64,000 nucleotides of DNA from Echinarachnius parma. Taxonomy: Eukaryota; Echinodermata; Echinoidea; Clypeasteroida; Echinarachniidae. The position numbers were made by a program, and so were the translations under genes. The notes under the pieces were generated by a model. That model saw only the letters and a list, made by a program, of their open reading frames with translations, was not told where the DNA came from and did no database searches. The stretch is taken from positions 57,580-121,579 of the forward strand of contig JBAMJV010008013.1 in NCBI GenBank assembly GCA_037951105.1, read 5' to 3'. This document shows, piece after piece, positions 1-10,996 of this stretch; the first letter of the stretch is position 1, and each line of letters opens with the position of its first letter.

Positions 1-154
1 ATCAGTGGTTATTACCAAATAGGAAACGAGTCTCTCGTCATCGAAGATCGCGTCATTGAGAGTGTACCCATCGACTAGGTCCATAAGGAGATCGAAACGG
101 TACTCGGTGGCAGCACAGGCGAGCAACCGGACGATGTTCGGGTGACAGACGAGA
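1..154 (-). CDS. NACHT-kinase exon 8: kinase N-lobe to hinge, truncated by window edge
   Basis: Encodes LVCHPNIVRLLACAATEYRF followed by DLLMDLVDGYTLNDAIFDDE. HPNIVRLL is the classic strand 4 motif of protein kinases, and LLMDLVDGYTL corresponds to strand 5, hinge and the start of helix D. The acceptor is CTTTTAG. The frame is open to base 1; HRD and DFG motifs would be to the left. Confidence 0.8.
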
Positions 155-3100
155 CTAAAAGTTGATAGCGGAGTTAAACAAAAGGACAATTATTATTAAT
201 CATGTGGAACACTTTCTTTGCTCTCATATGTATTGATATTTCAATATTTGAAATCAGGATGCATGTTTATAAGGACTCATATTAAAGGGATAGTTGAGTA
301 TTGATCAAACTTAGCTTTAGTAACCAAAACCTGCACCATTACGGTTCAAACTAATAGTTATAACTCCAATATGCTTGAAAAGTATACACAATTACAAACG
401 ACTAAGTAAAACCCCTATTATCATTCAAAAAGAGCCGTTAGAACGCAAGAGGGCGCTTTCTAAAGACTCTGGTTTTAGCCATTTTTCATACTAAATTGTG
501 CATTTCATGTTTTGTTAAAATCATGATTCAATAGAGATATTATCAACGGTTTTTTAAAAACATATCTAGATTTTGTTCATAGAGTCTATAAGCGATAAGC
601 ATGTATTTGAAGTGCCCTCAACTATCCCTCTAACTGTGTTATATACAGTTATGTGTATATGACCGCCTAACGGAAACAAGCAGGGTGAACATTTTAGACA
701 GGTGCCCTCTATGGACAAATTCCATAACATTGTTTTCTCAAATTAATGAATAATTGTTGGGCCCCAATATATATTTAATAGCCTACCTGTTTATCTTGAT
801 TTCCTTGATAACATCCTCTCTGAGCCGATTCTCCACGCCTTTTATTCGCTTCATAGCGACAATGTTGCCTTCAAACTCAGCGGTGTACACCTTCCCAAAG
901 CGACCCTCTCCAATCTTACGGAGTTTTTTGTACGATGATGTATCAACTATTAGAAAAGTGAGACACCATTGATTAAAACAATATTATAGTTAAATTGTAC
1001 CAACAATGGAGTGCAATTAATTTATTCTACAGAACGAAGGATAAACATGTATTGTGAAGTTTATAGTCCGGCAGCAAAAAGCAATAATAGTTATTACTCT
1101 GATAACAGTTACTTTTTCTTCAAATTATTCATGTATTTGATGTATAGATGAATCCAGAGTAAAGGGACAAGTTACACCTGGGCAATGTTATCTTATATGT
1201 ATGGGCATAATATCATAAATAAAGTTTCTTTCAAAAGGTACATTCTAATCTGGGCAGCAAAAAAAATATTTGTAAAACAATGTACTTCGGGATGGGTAAT
1301 CAATTTGTGCTATGATACTTTACCACAGAATGTTATTTTGTTATTATATAATTCTATATTATATCCCTCATAAGATCGTTTTACCATTGTATTTGACAAA
1401 TGATAGTTTTGGACAACACGCGCAATCCCCGCGCAATCATGTGACCGGGCTGTTAGCAAAAAATTAACACTAAAAGTTCGTTACGCGTTCGTCCCATAGA
1501 TCATGTGTTTAAGCAAAATGCACACGCGATCAAATTTGTGCAGTACTCTATGGCGCACACGTTCTAGTCACGTGATTGACATTGCTGGTAAAAACTAACA
1601 CCCTGGGAAGAAGAACGCCAAGACAGCCAATAAGCACATCCGTGGGAGCGCTAGCACGCATTCATCGCGTATGTGCGCAACTGCCAGCGCGTTGGTGCGC
1701 ACTCAGTTTTGCATCTTTGTGATTGTGTGTGCAAAATAACAATGACTTTAAGCGTATTAGATGCGCCGTGGTTCTGGAGGCTCATACTGGCTTCATTAAT
1801 GTCGATTGATTTTTATATCAAAATTTACAAGCGATTTTATGAAATATTCAGAGATTATCACTTATTTTGCTATAAGCTGAACACAATCACTGATATTGAT
1901 GAGTGATATAAAACAACTAACGAATGTGCTTGATTGTGATAGGCAATCTATTACCTCGGTGGGCTCAAAATGACTATTACCCTCAGCTACGCTTCGGGTA
2001 ATAATCATTTTGAGCCCACCTCGGTAATAGAATTGAATATCACAAGAAGCCCATTCGTTAGTTGTATAATATAACCCTACTTGTCTTATTGTAATATTAT
2101 ATGGGGATCCTGTAATAAATATTTACTTGATCGTATTTTACTCTTGCAGAAAAGGACAGTTCGTATCATTTGTCATAAGCCATTTTTAAGCCACTCAAGA
2201 CCCCTATTTTTAATGTTGAAAATTTTACCCATTAATTTATTGTATGAATTCCAGTTGTGTGTGTTTATGTACTCATTTTATAATAATTTATTACCAAAGT
2301 CATTTAGCAATACCTTGCACTGCAATAGTGATGTTCACCACTATAATACTATAACTGCTTCAGATATTCGGGCAATATATGGACGTAAATCCTTCTCAAA
2401 CTCTATATTTGTATGCAAAGGTCCGCTATTATGGAATAGACAACCTATTTGAATTAAACAGTGTAAAACTTAAAGCAATTTTAAAAGAAAGCTCAAATCA
2501 TACTTAATGCTTCAAATTTAGATGCAACATAATAATTTTTCTTCTCTCTTTCTTGTTTTAGTAACTTTATAGTAATTCCCATTTTTCTTTGGATAGATTA
2601 AACAAAAGTTTCGTTGTATGTATACCTTTTATTCGCTTGCCCCGAGGAGTGTCTATATATAAGTTCTCTGTAACTTCCAGACAATCCTCCCTCTCTTCAT
2701 ATCTGTTCTTTGATTGTTTTTTTTCTTACTTTATCCTGTGTTTGCAATGTACTTTATGTATTGTAATGTTGTTTTGTATTATTGTATACTTGTAAAAATG
2801 TATTCTATTTGTTTTTATGAAATTGGAAATAAAATTCAATTCAATTCAATTCAATTATATTATATTTGTGTGCATGTGCAGCAATCTAAAATCCAAGATG
2901 GCTTTTCCTTTTTAGAATATTCATGGTTTCGCTGAGGCTAGAGCCTCAAAACATAATGAGCAAAAACATTTAATCATGTTGCAATATACACGTAGGGCAC
3001 AAGTCATCGTTGGGAGAACTGAAGGAGTTGAGAAACAAATAATACAATGAGCAAACGAAGGAAAGCGGGGTAGAGGTCGTCAAGCAATACCGTGGATTGA

Positions 3101-3422
3101 TGATGTCAGCACTCAGCACTCTGCATCAACACGTGAACTTGATTATGATTATATTAAAGATATTTGAAATGGATTGCAATGTTGACGAACTTCGGAAATG
3201 CATACAATAATCATAACACAATCACTTACCCAGTCGACACGGTAAGCTGTCATGTACAATGGCTCGCCCTGAATAAGACAAGCAAAAAACAACCATGTGA
3301 AATTGCCATAGCAGTACTATGATTATCATAACTATTATAATAATAGTTAGCAACAGTAGTATTTGCTCTAGTATAAATTATTATCATTATTATTATTAGT
3401 AGTAGTAGTAGTAGTAGTTGCT

Positions 3423-3460
<38 letters not shown>

Positions 3461-3473
3461 CGTAGTCGTAGTC

Positions 3474-3530
<57 letters not shown>

Positions 3531-3532
3531 TG

Positions 3533-3575
<43 letters not shown>

Positions 3576-6500
3576 CTAGTAGTAGTAGTAGTATGAGTAG
3601 TAGTTATAGTAGTTCTTCTTCTTATTCTTCTTCTTCTTCTTCTTCATCTTCTTCTTCTTACTATTACTTTCTTAATATTGTGGTTGATGTAATGGCATCA
3701 TTATTTTTAATATTTTGTTATCATTATTATAAGAATAGAAACACAAATTCGAAATATATACCATCTCCCGATTCGACAACAATTTCGCTCTCCCTTTCAT
3801 TGTCTTGTGATTCGTTGATTGACAAAAGAAGTTGCTCATCTTCTCTAGCTGGCCCAGTGTCCACCGGAGCAGCAGCAAATGTTTGCGCCATAACTTGACT
3901 TCTGAAAGCTGTCAATATAAACATAACACACACAGTAAGTCCCCCTACACAGTTCGTAATAATTTCTTAATCATTACCTTAATGGTAGAACTACATTTAT
4001 ACTGTACATTGTGTCTGAAAAGCAGAGATATCCGTCTGAATAAATTATAAATTAAATTACAAAAGGACACATTTGCAAAGGTCACGATAACTTGCGTACG
4101 CATGTACCTTGTTGTACAGCACATTTTGTTCAACCCATTGATTATGGGTTGGGAAATGATTATGTTTTTATTTCCATAAATTTGTATTAATGGCACATGT
4201 GGTTAGATTGTTTTATTATTTATTGTAGAACAAGACAACTTGAAATTTCAAAATTCTCAAGAAACTGCAGTAATGATATAACTTGTTCGAATGCAATAAT
4301 ACGAAATATTGTTATGACATCATGAGGAGTTGTTTATATTTTGTGTTTACGACAATTTGCAGTGGTCTTTGATTAAGATTCTGGCAGGTTCGGAAGCTCG
4401 GGACAGATTCGACCCATAATAAATAATGGATAACCTACATACTTATACAAGACTAAAGTGTGAAGTGTATGAAACAATATATGGTAATGTTCATATAACG
4501 CCCTGCTCAGAGTTGAATATTGTTTTACATAATAGACTTACATATGTTACTTGTCTTCTTCTCGGCGGTCGAGTTGGTCGTGATGGAGAGTTGCGGCATC
4601 TTCTTGATGCAGTTTCCAGAAGATCCCTCATCAGCAACCGCACCGACATCCGCATCAACCTGATCTTGTAGAACTATTTTGACTTTGGCATCTGCCTTGT
4701 AGCTGAGTTTGAGCCATGTGAAGGTCTTCAGTTTGGTCCCCAAGTCTTCTGGGCCTTCAAAGACGTCCACCCGGATTCCTTCGAGAGCCAGGTTTGATTG
4801 ACCTTTCGGTATGCTTGGGTAGGCGTATTCTAACAGATAGACCAAAAACTTGCACACAGTAGCAGTTGGCTTCACGAACCGCATGCACCTGGTGACTGGA
4901 CGGAGGATGTCATTCAGCTGTCCGTCGTGGTGGCCCTCGAAGTTTAGTTCCAGGACCAATTCCGAAAATTTCTGGTGGGACAAATCAACCTGAAGTATGA
5001 CGCCATCTTCCATTCTTTTGCATGCGTCACCGAAATCCTCTTCCTTCTGCACGATGTCTATGACATGCTGGATAATTACCCTTGCTGCCTTCAGATTACT
5101 ACCTCCGCAAGCGAATTTCAGCAATTCACGCAAGACCAACACGTCATCCATGCTTCCAATCTTCTGCAGACTTGCTTGAAAGGAATCTCTTTCCCCGGTG
5201 TTACCGTCAAGGAGCTTGACCAGGTGATCTGCTGCAAACTTCTGTTGAAAATGGGGCATCTGGAATCGGATTATTTTTCCTTGTGTCGCTGCACAGGAAG
5301 TGGGATTGATTTCATCGATGCAGGATCTAGTGAGAAGACCGAGTCGACAGGCTTCATTAATGACTACGTCCTTACTGCCTCCACAGACTTCGAAATCATT
5401 GTAGCTGAGTAGGAGCGTTTCTCGGTTATTTCCTTGGAGATAACATCCGAATGCCACTTGCTGGAGATATTGGATGACCTTTTCCCGAGGAAGGCGATCT
5501 GCACTTGAACACCTACTCTCAGGTCTCGAAGGCCTACCTGCTGAACTCGTATGAATCGAAGCAGGGCGTGAATACCAACTGTTACTCGTGCCCGTATGTG
5601 CTCGGGGAAGATGAAAAAAATCATCATATGTCATGTGAGCCGATGGAGATGTTATTGGTGACCTTGTGTTATAATCCCATTTGCTGTCTTCATTTGCATC
5701 AGAAAGTCTCTTTCCTGTCGATTTCTCGCTGTCATCGCTCTCCTCATTGTGCTTGATGTAACAATCGATGAATTTGCTCACCAACTTAGAGATCGTCTCC
5801 TGATGTCCCATGTCTGATGGATTCTCCTCCCACTTGGCAATCTGACACAAACCGCAGAGAAGTACCGGTGAAGATGCCATGTGATGGGTCAGATCGTTGG
5901 CCTCAAGGTACTTCATTAGATCTCTCCCAAAGTCCAGGCGCCTCTTGAAGACCTGTTCTATGTAGGATCTAACGGAATATTTTGATAGCCCCTTAGCTGT
6001 CAGGTGGTTGTAGCTACCGTATACTTCATGGAAACCCCGTACTTGGTTGGGTACCGTGATTACCAGTATATTCAAGTTCTTGAATTTTTTTAGCTGGACT
6101 ACTGGTAGGAGGTTGGTCATTACATTGAGGTCATCATCGCGCATCTTATCATAGTTGTCCAGGATGACCATGACATCATCCCCGTTCTTCTCACACATGT
6201 TGGTAATAGTTTCTGTTGAAACATTGAAGGAGGGTGGGAAGCACTGGGCGGCAATTGCATCGATCAGTGTCTGATTCGGATCCATTTCCAGAGTATCCAC
6301 ATAGAAGACCACCTTGAACCTTGACAACGGACCGGATGGTATCGCTTGACTCCACAGGTACAGCCACATCTTCATTTCGGTTGTCTTCCCAACTCCCGAA
6401 GGCCCCACCAGGAACGTCTTCCTTCTCTTGCTCCCTTCACCAGTCGAGAAGAAGTCATCTTGTGAGACGCTCTCTGTTTCAGGGAGATCCGGGGAAATCT

Positions 6501-9500
6501 TGCTCAGCACCATTACCACAGGGACGTGAAGATCGTTTACTGGGTATATCTTCGCCTTTGTGGAAGGTAGGAGGGCGATCTGCAGGATGTTGCTCCCATG
6601 TGCCGTATATCGCTCCCTAACGGCATCACCATACTTAGGTAGATCTTCAGAAGGCCTAATCGTGGAAAACATAACCGTATTAATAGCGTTATGGGAAGAG
6701 AACACATCACATGTTTCAAAACTCAAACATAGATAAATTATATCATTCGCTCTTGTGATTGTGCTGATATCGCTCTTACTGGTGGATTTTATAAGAACAC
6801 CTGCTTAAAGTGAACGAACCGTTCTTGTTGAATCTCATTTGTACTCTAAGCTAAAAAAATAGTTTATAACCGATCGACACCTTTCATTCGACGTATATCC
6901 ATGTATATCGTGCACACATGGCGAGCACCTAATACGCCTTATTATTAGCACCGATTATTTGCAAATTGCCGAAAGGGAGTCCCAACAGCAGGGTATTTTT
7001 CATGTGTTAAAGGGTCTTACTAGATGACTGGGTCTGCCGCCAAGTGAACGTTTTGTGATGGAATAGGCAGAATATCGGAATGGCATGTTTGGAGAGTGCC
7101 ATTGCGTCGCTGACAGTGCTGTATAGTTCTAATAACTACTTCATCCAGAGAAATTCGGTCTGAGGATCACTAAACAAGAGCGAAGATATATATATATATA
7201 TGTTCTAACTAATACTTGAATCACTCTATTGTGATCCAGCTGAAGTAAAGGCGGCTTGCATTGTTCGTAACTCCTTCCCCATGAATACTTGAGTACAAAG
7301 GGCCGAGAGATTGGCTTGCCAATGACCTGAACTGGATCTGTCCTTAATCACACGGTCCCCGTGGCCTAGTGGTTAAGGCATCGGCGTTCCAAGCCGGAGA
7401 CCCAGGTTCGAGTCCTGGCGGAGACCAATTTTTCGACCAGTGCCTTTTTTCATTTGGCGGATTAAAAGGAGGAACATTGCTTATTAAGCTACGCCTACTA
7501 TTATTCTTCCTTCTCAATCATTTATGATTATTCCTTGCAATTATTTATATATTGGAAGAAACCGAAGCTGTATGTATGTATTAGTTCACTTCTCGCTTAT
7601 ATATATATATATATATATATATAGATATTTAGTAATAGTTTATCAGGCCTCAATATTAACTGTCTATGCCGTTTCTCGACCATTTCGTTTGGTTGAAAAA
7701 GAAAACAAATATTATACATAAAAAAAACGTTCAGTAACGTGTTTGACTCAGCACTAATAATAATAGTAAAATACTAATAAAAGAAATAGTTTTTGTAGTA
7801 ACTGTCATTTGCCCTGAAGAAGATCCTGCTAGGATTGAAAGCTAGGCTGTATACGACTCTCATTTTTTTTTTCAAGTTCGCGATTATGTCAATCTAATTG
7901 ATAATAGGAGCAAACGAATTCGCACGATTTGCGATAGCCGTGTCAAAGCAGCATTCAAATTCGTAAAGAGTCGTTCAAAATCACGTAGGAGCAAGTGAAT
8001 TTGCACAAAGAGCATACATTTTCATCAATGGTCGTTCAAATTCGCACGATATGTACGCTGGCGCTGCCGCTACTGCACATTCCCGAATTCAATTGCCCAT
8101 AATTGACTCTGTGTATATTTACGAAAGCTTATGTGTATGAAGAATTCGTCTGCACTAATTCGGAAGTTGATTGAGCTGGAAAACCTAAAATAATGATTAA
8201 AATTCAAAATATTTATTTTCTTCACAAGTATTTACAAAAAGGATTTCTGCAAAAGTTGTTCAAATACAATAAAACCTGTCTACGACGAATCAACCACTAG
8301 TGAGCATTTATGTTGTATCCCATAGTCAATGTGAAGTCAAACCTGTCTGTCACCTGTTTAACTTTATTTGGATGGCTACTGCTGACAGGTTTGATAGTGT
8401 AATAACTTGGTCAAATCATAGCACACTTACTCGTATTTGGACATCATGTGCGGTCCCCTGCCATGATTAGTTGCGTGTAGTCGATGGAAGGCGAGTTGGT
8501 CGAATGAAAGTTCTGTTAAAAGATGATTTGAAATGAGTTAGTATTGATTGATAATCAAAGACCATACAAGTGACAAATAAGGGCGTACTGGTAGAGGATG
8601 TAAATCGGGAAACGTACGTTTAAATTCATCCATGACGTCGCCAAATTCAATCAAAATGACTTGGAGCCAACAAATTGATTTTGCACCTGGATGATTGGCT
8701 TACAGGGTAGCGGAATAATTAAAGTTAAGACATCCTACCAATCTGAATATTTTCGAATTTCAAACGTCCCCCTAATGATGGAAATAATCAGTATTCAAAT
8801 AGCTTTTCTAGGTACGTACTTTTTGTACTTTTGGTGGACTGATACAACTAGTATCGTTCATTTATTTAAAAAATGTGTTGAGTTGTTTGATCCCTTAAAC
8901 ATATAGTGCGCTTGAAAAGCAGCTGGGGAAAGCATGATCCCCAGGCAGGTGAGATGGTACACAATACATTTGAGAGTTTGAACTGTACCTGTTCGCCGAT
9001 GATAATTGCCCCTCTAAAATGGGTACCGAGATACATTTGACTTAGACAAATACCATAACGGATGTTGTCGGGAACATTATGAAATGGTCCCTCGGGATTT
9101 AAAATAATTTTCGGGAAGACAGTGAGTCCCTTGATTACGTCTTGGGCATAAACATCTTCCCCTCAAATATAATTTCAATTCCATCGGAGAGGAACATTTC
9201 GGATCATGGTGATGTTCCCTCATCCATCAATTAACACCTATATATAATATCATATAAGTTGATAAAAACTGAAGATAGTCTCCGTCGATGAAAGTAAAAA
9301 AAATAAACAAAACAAACTCGAAAAACGCTTCTGATCCAAGGTAACTTTTTTTTGTTTAATCACTTGTTATTGGTTTCGCTATACGTCTTCAGAAAAGTAA
9401 CAGAAGACATGTAACATGATGGAATTAAAGGGATAGTTGAGTTTTGGTAGAGAGGGCGCTACACATAATAATTTTTGTGTGAGATAATGAAAAACTGAGT

Positions 9501-10996
9501 GTAAAATTTGAAAGAGCATAATATTTTAGTGACAGAATAAACTTTATTTGATCAAAATCGGTTCAGAAATGGCTGAAAATCCATAAACGTAACCATTTGT
9601 AATAAATGTGGGGCCCCACAAATATTAGGTAATTTTGAACCAACCGTTACAAATTTGTTTAAATGCTTCCTCTTTTAAACATTTTCAAAATAAGTTTTTT
9701 AATAGTTGTTGATTATCTCTCTATCTAATCACTATTTTTACTAACCTTCGCATGCACAATATTTTATTTCAAATGGTTTAAACCAATGTGTTTTAGATAG
9801 CACCATCTTGAGTTTGAACGCCTCTGTTTGAATGATAAAAGGCTTTTTACTCGGTCGTTTGTAATTTTGAATTCCTTTCAAGCATGGTAGAGTTATAACT
9901 TTTAGTTTGTAATGTAATGGTGCAGGTTTTGTTTACTAACATTCAGTTTGAACAAAACTGTACTCTCTTTACCAGAACTCAACTATTCCTTTAAAGACAA
10001 TTTACCATGGATTGGAAGCGTTTTTCGAGTTTGTTTTTATTACCATTCAATTGTCTTCCTGGCGGGCTATCAACAACACTAGGATTGGTAAGCGGTTGAG
10101 TAAATGATATGGGTTGCCTTGATGCGACCTGGTCCACACCTTCGGCCTGGCCGTTATTTGACCGGTCCAGATCCTCCTTGGACATATTCAGCTGCTCGAT
10201 AAAGCCTTCTGAATCTCTCATATGTCCGTCCGATTCGCGCAGTAAGCTTCTAAGATCTTTGTCACTTGAGTTACTTGAGTTACTTTATTGATGTTGGGTA
10301 AAGAGGACATGACACCACTTTATTTTGATAACAAGTAATTTTACAATAAGTACGTGTCACTATAGTCAAATACGTGTGGAAAAACAAAACAGGGAAACAA
10401 GAAAATGACCAGTGTTGACAGGCGACCTCAGTCTATAGATTGTTCCATAAAGAGATTTTCTCTCCAAGGGATTACCTTTGGTTTCAACTGCACGTGTATA
10501 GACAGGTAGCCAGCTATAGACGGGTAGTCGCTAGGATTCATCTGTATAATATCTCTAATTACAATCAAGAGGTCAAACATGTCGTAGCAGACAACACTAT
10601 AGAAGCCATATAGAAGCTTATCATGCAGGGAAAAGCGATGTTATGGAACCTGTCTGTAGGGGTCACCTGTATACACTGGCCACTGTTATTGGTTCCCCTA
10701 GGTAGTCATTATGCACACAAGTTTGACTTTATTAGGAACTGATCTCTTTTACAAACCAAACGATATATACTAGACTATATTCAACAATACATATATTATC
10801 ATTTTATTTTAAAAGTTCTTGTATCAGTGTGCTTGACATTTTAAGGAAATATTCACCTTGTGTACTTTGTACCTGAACCAATAAACAGTAACTGAACAAA
10901 CAAATAAATAAACTTACAAACAAATACACTAATAAACAAACCAACAATCACTTACCTGCATATCGACATTTCTGGGGATTCTTGGTAATGAGCCAT
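1..10996 (-). CDS. NACHT ATPase-protein kinase fusion gene, 8-exon model, 3' end beyond window
   Basis: Proposed coding exons, in transcript order: 10956-10996, 10044-10264, 8431-8512, 4542-6721, 3762-3908, 3230-3268, 787-946 and 1-154. Every intron is GT-AG, and exon phases agree at all seven junctions, giving 3024 nt (1008 codons) without a stop. Domains in order: about 114 residues of unrecognised N-terminus; a NACHT module with Walker A GPSGVGKTT (about residues 221-229) and Walker B VMVILDNYD (about 298-306), followed by NLR-like helical regions; a roughly 60-residue acidic linker; then a kinase N-lobe with glycine loop IGEGRFGKVY (915-924) and VAMK lysine (936). NACHT proteins are STAND-class NTPases that oligomerise, often in innate immune sensing; a kinase in the same chain would suggest direct phosphorylation output. 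The joining is inferred from phase and spacing, without transcript evidence. The alternative is two adjacent genes, with the NACHT exon reading through to a stop at 4525-4527. Confidence 0.6.
286..629. mobile_element. TTAA-flanked inverted-repeat element, family X (internally deleted)
   Basis: Begins TTAA/AGGGATAGTTGAGT and ends ACTATCCCT followed by CTAA, a mutated TTAA. The interior (AAAACCTGCACCATTACGG, GAGGGCGCTTT) matches the full 535-562-bp copies elsewhere, but about 200 bp are missing. It lies in the intron between kinase exons 7 and 8 and has no coding capacity. Confidence 0.75.
787..946 (-). CDS. NACHT-kinase exon 7: protein kinase N-lobe
   Basis: Encodes DTSSYKKLRKIGEGRFGKVY followed by TAEFEGNIVAMKRIKG: the glycine-rich loop (GxGxxGxV) and the beta-3 lysine (VAMK). 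REDVIKEIKIN supplies a helix-C candidate with its glutamate. The acceptor is TAATAG and the donor CAG/GTAGGC. It ends in phase 2 and joins exon 8 as AG+T (Ser). The type is Ser/Thr or tyrosine-kinase-like; the catalytic loop lies outside the window, so the subgroup is undetermined. Confidence 0.8.
1357..2068 (+). repeat. Dispersed repeat R with terminal hairpin, copy 1
   Basis: About 710 bp that recurs in reverse orientation at 30440-31148 with high identity, including a GC-richer block (CACACGCGATCAAATTTGTG). Its last ~154 bp (1913-2066) form an imperfect palindrome starting and ending in ACAACTAACGAATG or its complement, with inner arms GTGGGCTCAAAATGA. No coding capacity or simple terminal inverted repeats. 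It abuts a truncated LINE fragment. Confidence 0.7.
2072..2862 (+). mobile_element. 5'-truncated non-LTR retrotransposon (LINE) 3' end
   Basis: The frame at 2081-2452 encodes SYCNIIWGSCNKYLLDRI followed by LLLQKRTVRIICHKPFLSHS and QLCVFMYSFYNNLLPKSF, the characteristic C-terminal region of CR1/Jockey-like reverse transcriptases. A frameshift near 2450 ends the frame, and an AT-rich 3' UTR leads to a short (AATTC)n tail around 2836-2857, typical of LINE 3' ends. It is truncated at its 5' side exactly where repeat R ends. Non-functional. Confidence 0.8.
3230..3268 (-). CDS. NACHT-kinase exon 6 (micro-exon)
   Basis: A 39-nt exon between TTATTCAG and a consensus GTAAGT donor. In the frame demanded by its neighbours it encodes GRAIVHDSLPCRL, leading straight into the kinase N-lobe. 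Its size makes it uncertain alone; strong splice sites and phase agreement on both sides support it. Confidence 0.5.
3394..3660. repeat. Trinucleotide microsatellite (TAG/AGT)n then (TTC)n
   Basis: Nearly continuous AGT repeats with CGT and ATG interruptions from 3394 to about 3612, then TTC repeats to 3660. It sits in the intron between exons 5 and 6 of the NACHT-kinase gene. The serine-rich plus-strand reading frame across it is only the repeat translated. Confidence 0.95.
3762..3908 (-). CDS. NACHT-kinase exon 5 (acidic linker)
   Basis: The 147-nt exon encodes an acidic linker including PVDTGPAREDEQLLLSINES and ERESEIVVESGD. The acceptor reads TTGACAG and the donor GATG/GTATAT. It enters and leaves in phase 1, matching the NACHT exon and exon 6. 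The composition suggests an unstructured tether between the NACHT and kinase modules. Confidence 0.55.
4542..6721 (-). CDS. NACHT-kinase exon 4: NACHT NTPase module
   Basis: A single 2180-nt exon encodes about 727 residues. The N-terminal part holds YPVNDLHVPVVMVL and is followed by the P-loop FLVGPSGVGKTTEMKMW, Walker B VMVILDNYDKM and a sensor-like strand LNILVITVPNQVRG, as in NACHT ATPases. Downstream, FQMPHFQQKFAADHLVKLL resembles the conserved Phe/His helix (F.H..FQEYLAA) of the NLR winged-helix region. A low-complexity Ser/Arg insertion (SRPASIHTSSAGRPSRPESR) sits between the ATPase and that region. There are no leucine-rich repeats. The frame stays open upstream of 6721 without an ATG, so it must begin at a splice acceptor. 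The donor ATAT/GTAAGT lies just before a stop; unspliced transcripts would end at 4525. Confidence 0.85.
7355..7426 (+). tRNA. tRNA-Gly (anticodon TCC)
   Basis: A complete cloverleaf. Acceptor GTCCCCG/CGGAGAC with one C-A mismatch at the fourth pair; D arm GCCT/AGGC; anticodon stem TCGGC/GCCGG around loop GTTCCAA (anticodon TCC); perfect T stem CCAGG/CCTGG around TTCGAGT. Internal promoter boxes A (TGGCCTAGTGG) and B (GGTTCGAGTCC) are intact, and a T5 run at 7429-7433 plus a T6 run at 7445 are RNA polymerase III terminators. It lies antisense in an intron of the NACHT-kinase gene. The acceptor mismatch leaves some doubt about function. Confidence 0.85.
7812..7856 (+). other. Hammerhead-like motif (CTGAAGA ... 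GAAA)
   Basis: CTGAAGA at 7814-7820, a five-pair stem GATCC/GGATT with loop TGCTA, then GAAA at 7837-7840 and a small AGC/GCT stem. This order resembles the hammerhead ribozyme core and the CCTGAWGAAG...GAAA motif seen near Penelope-like retroelements. The position after the small stem is G, which a cleaving hammerhead would not have, and no stem I is visible, so it is probably a degenerate relic. Confidence 0.3.
8431..8512 (-). CDS. NACHT-kinase exon 3
   Basis: The 82-nt exon lies between TTTTAACAG and a consensus GTAAGT donor and encodes about 27 residues including FDQLAFHRLHATNHGRGPHM. It enters in phase 1 from exon 2 and leaves in phase 2, exactly what the NACHT exon requires. The consensus donor and double phase match make it convincing as an exon although the peptide matches no family I know. 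Confidence 0.55.
9429..9990. mobile_element. TTAA-flanked inverted-repeat element, family X (full length)
   Basis: 562 bp between two TTAA sites (9425-9428 and 9991-9994). Termini are AGGGATAGTTGAGTTTTGG and the inverse of AGGAATAGTTGAGTTCTGG. A GGGCCCC palindrome marks the middle. No coding capacity. It lies in the intron between exons 2 and 3 of the NACHT-kinase gene. Confidence 0.9.
10044..10264 (-). CDS. NACHT-kinase exon 2 (N-terminal region)
   Basis: The open frame includes DKDLRSLLRESDGHMRDSEG and later IEQLNMSKEDLDRSN, a hydrophilic and possibly helical stretch followed by a Ser/Pro-rich segment. It ends in a donor reading AATG then GTAATA. The acceptor is the last of several AG dinucleotides in a short CTCAAGTAA repeat, so the 5' edge could shift by up to about 18 nt without changing phase. 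It ends in phase 1, matching exon 3. No domain recognised. Confidence 0.5.
10265..10955. other. Intron 1 of the NACHT-kinase gene, no distinct element
   Basis: AT-rich, with scattered fragments like TCTATAGA and GACAGGTAGCC that resemble degenerate copies of the 58-bp minisatellite unit at 28.1-30.0 kb. No bounded element or coding signal. Confidence 0.4.

Larger units (their letters stand above)
6722..8430. other. Intron 3 of the NACHT-kinase gene
   Basis: Holds a TA microsatellite (7182-7202 and 7596-7622), an antisense tRNA-Gly gene and a hammerhead-like motif. Nothing else in this 1.7-kb stretch is recognisable. Confidence 0.5.

Noticed and set aside
3530-3898. Serine-rich open frame on the plus strand
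   Set aside because: It is the AGT/TTC microsatellite translated, and it lies in an intron of the minus-strand gene.
4975-5412. 145-residue plus-strand frame
   Set aside because: Antisense shadow of the NACHT exon; no domain and no splice context.
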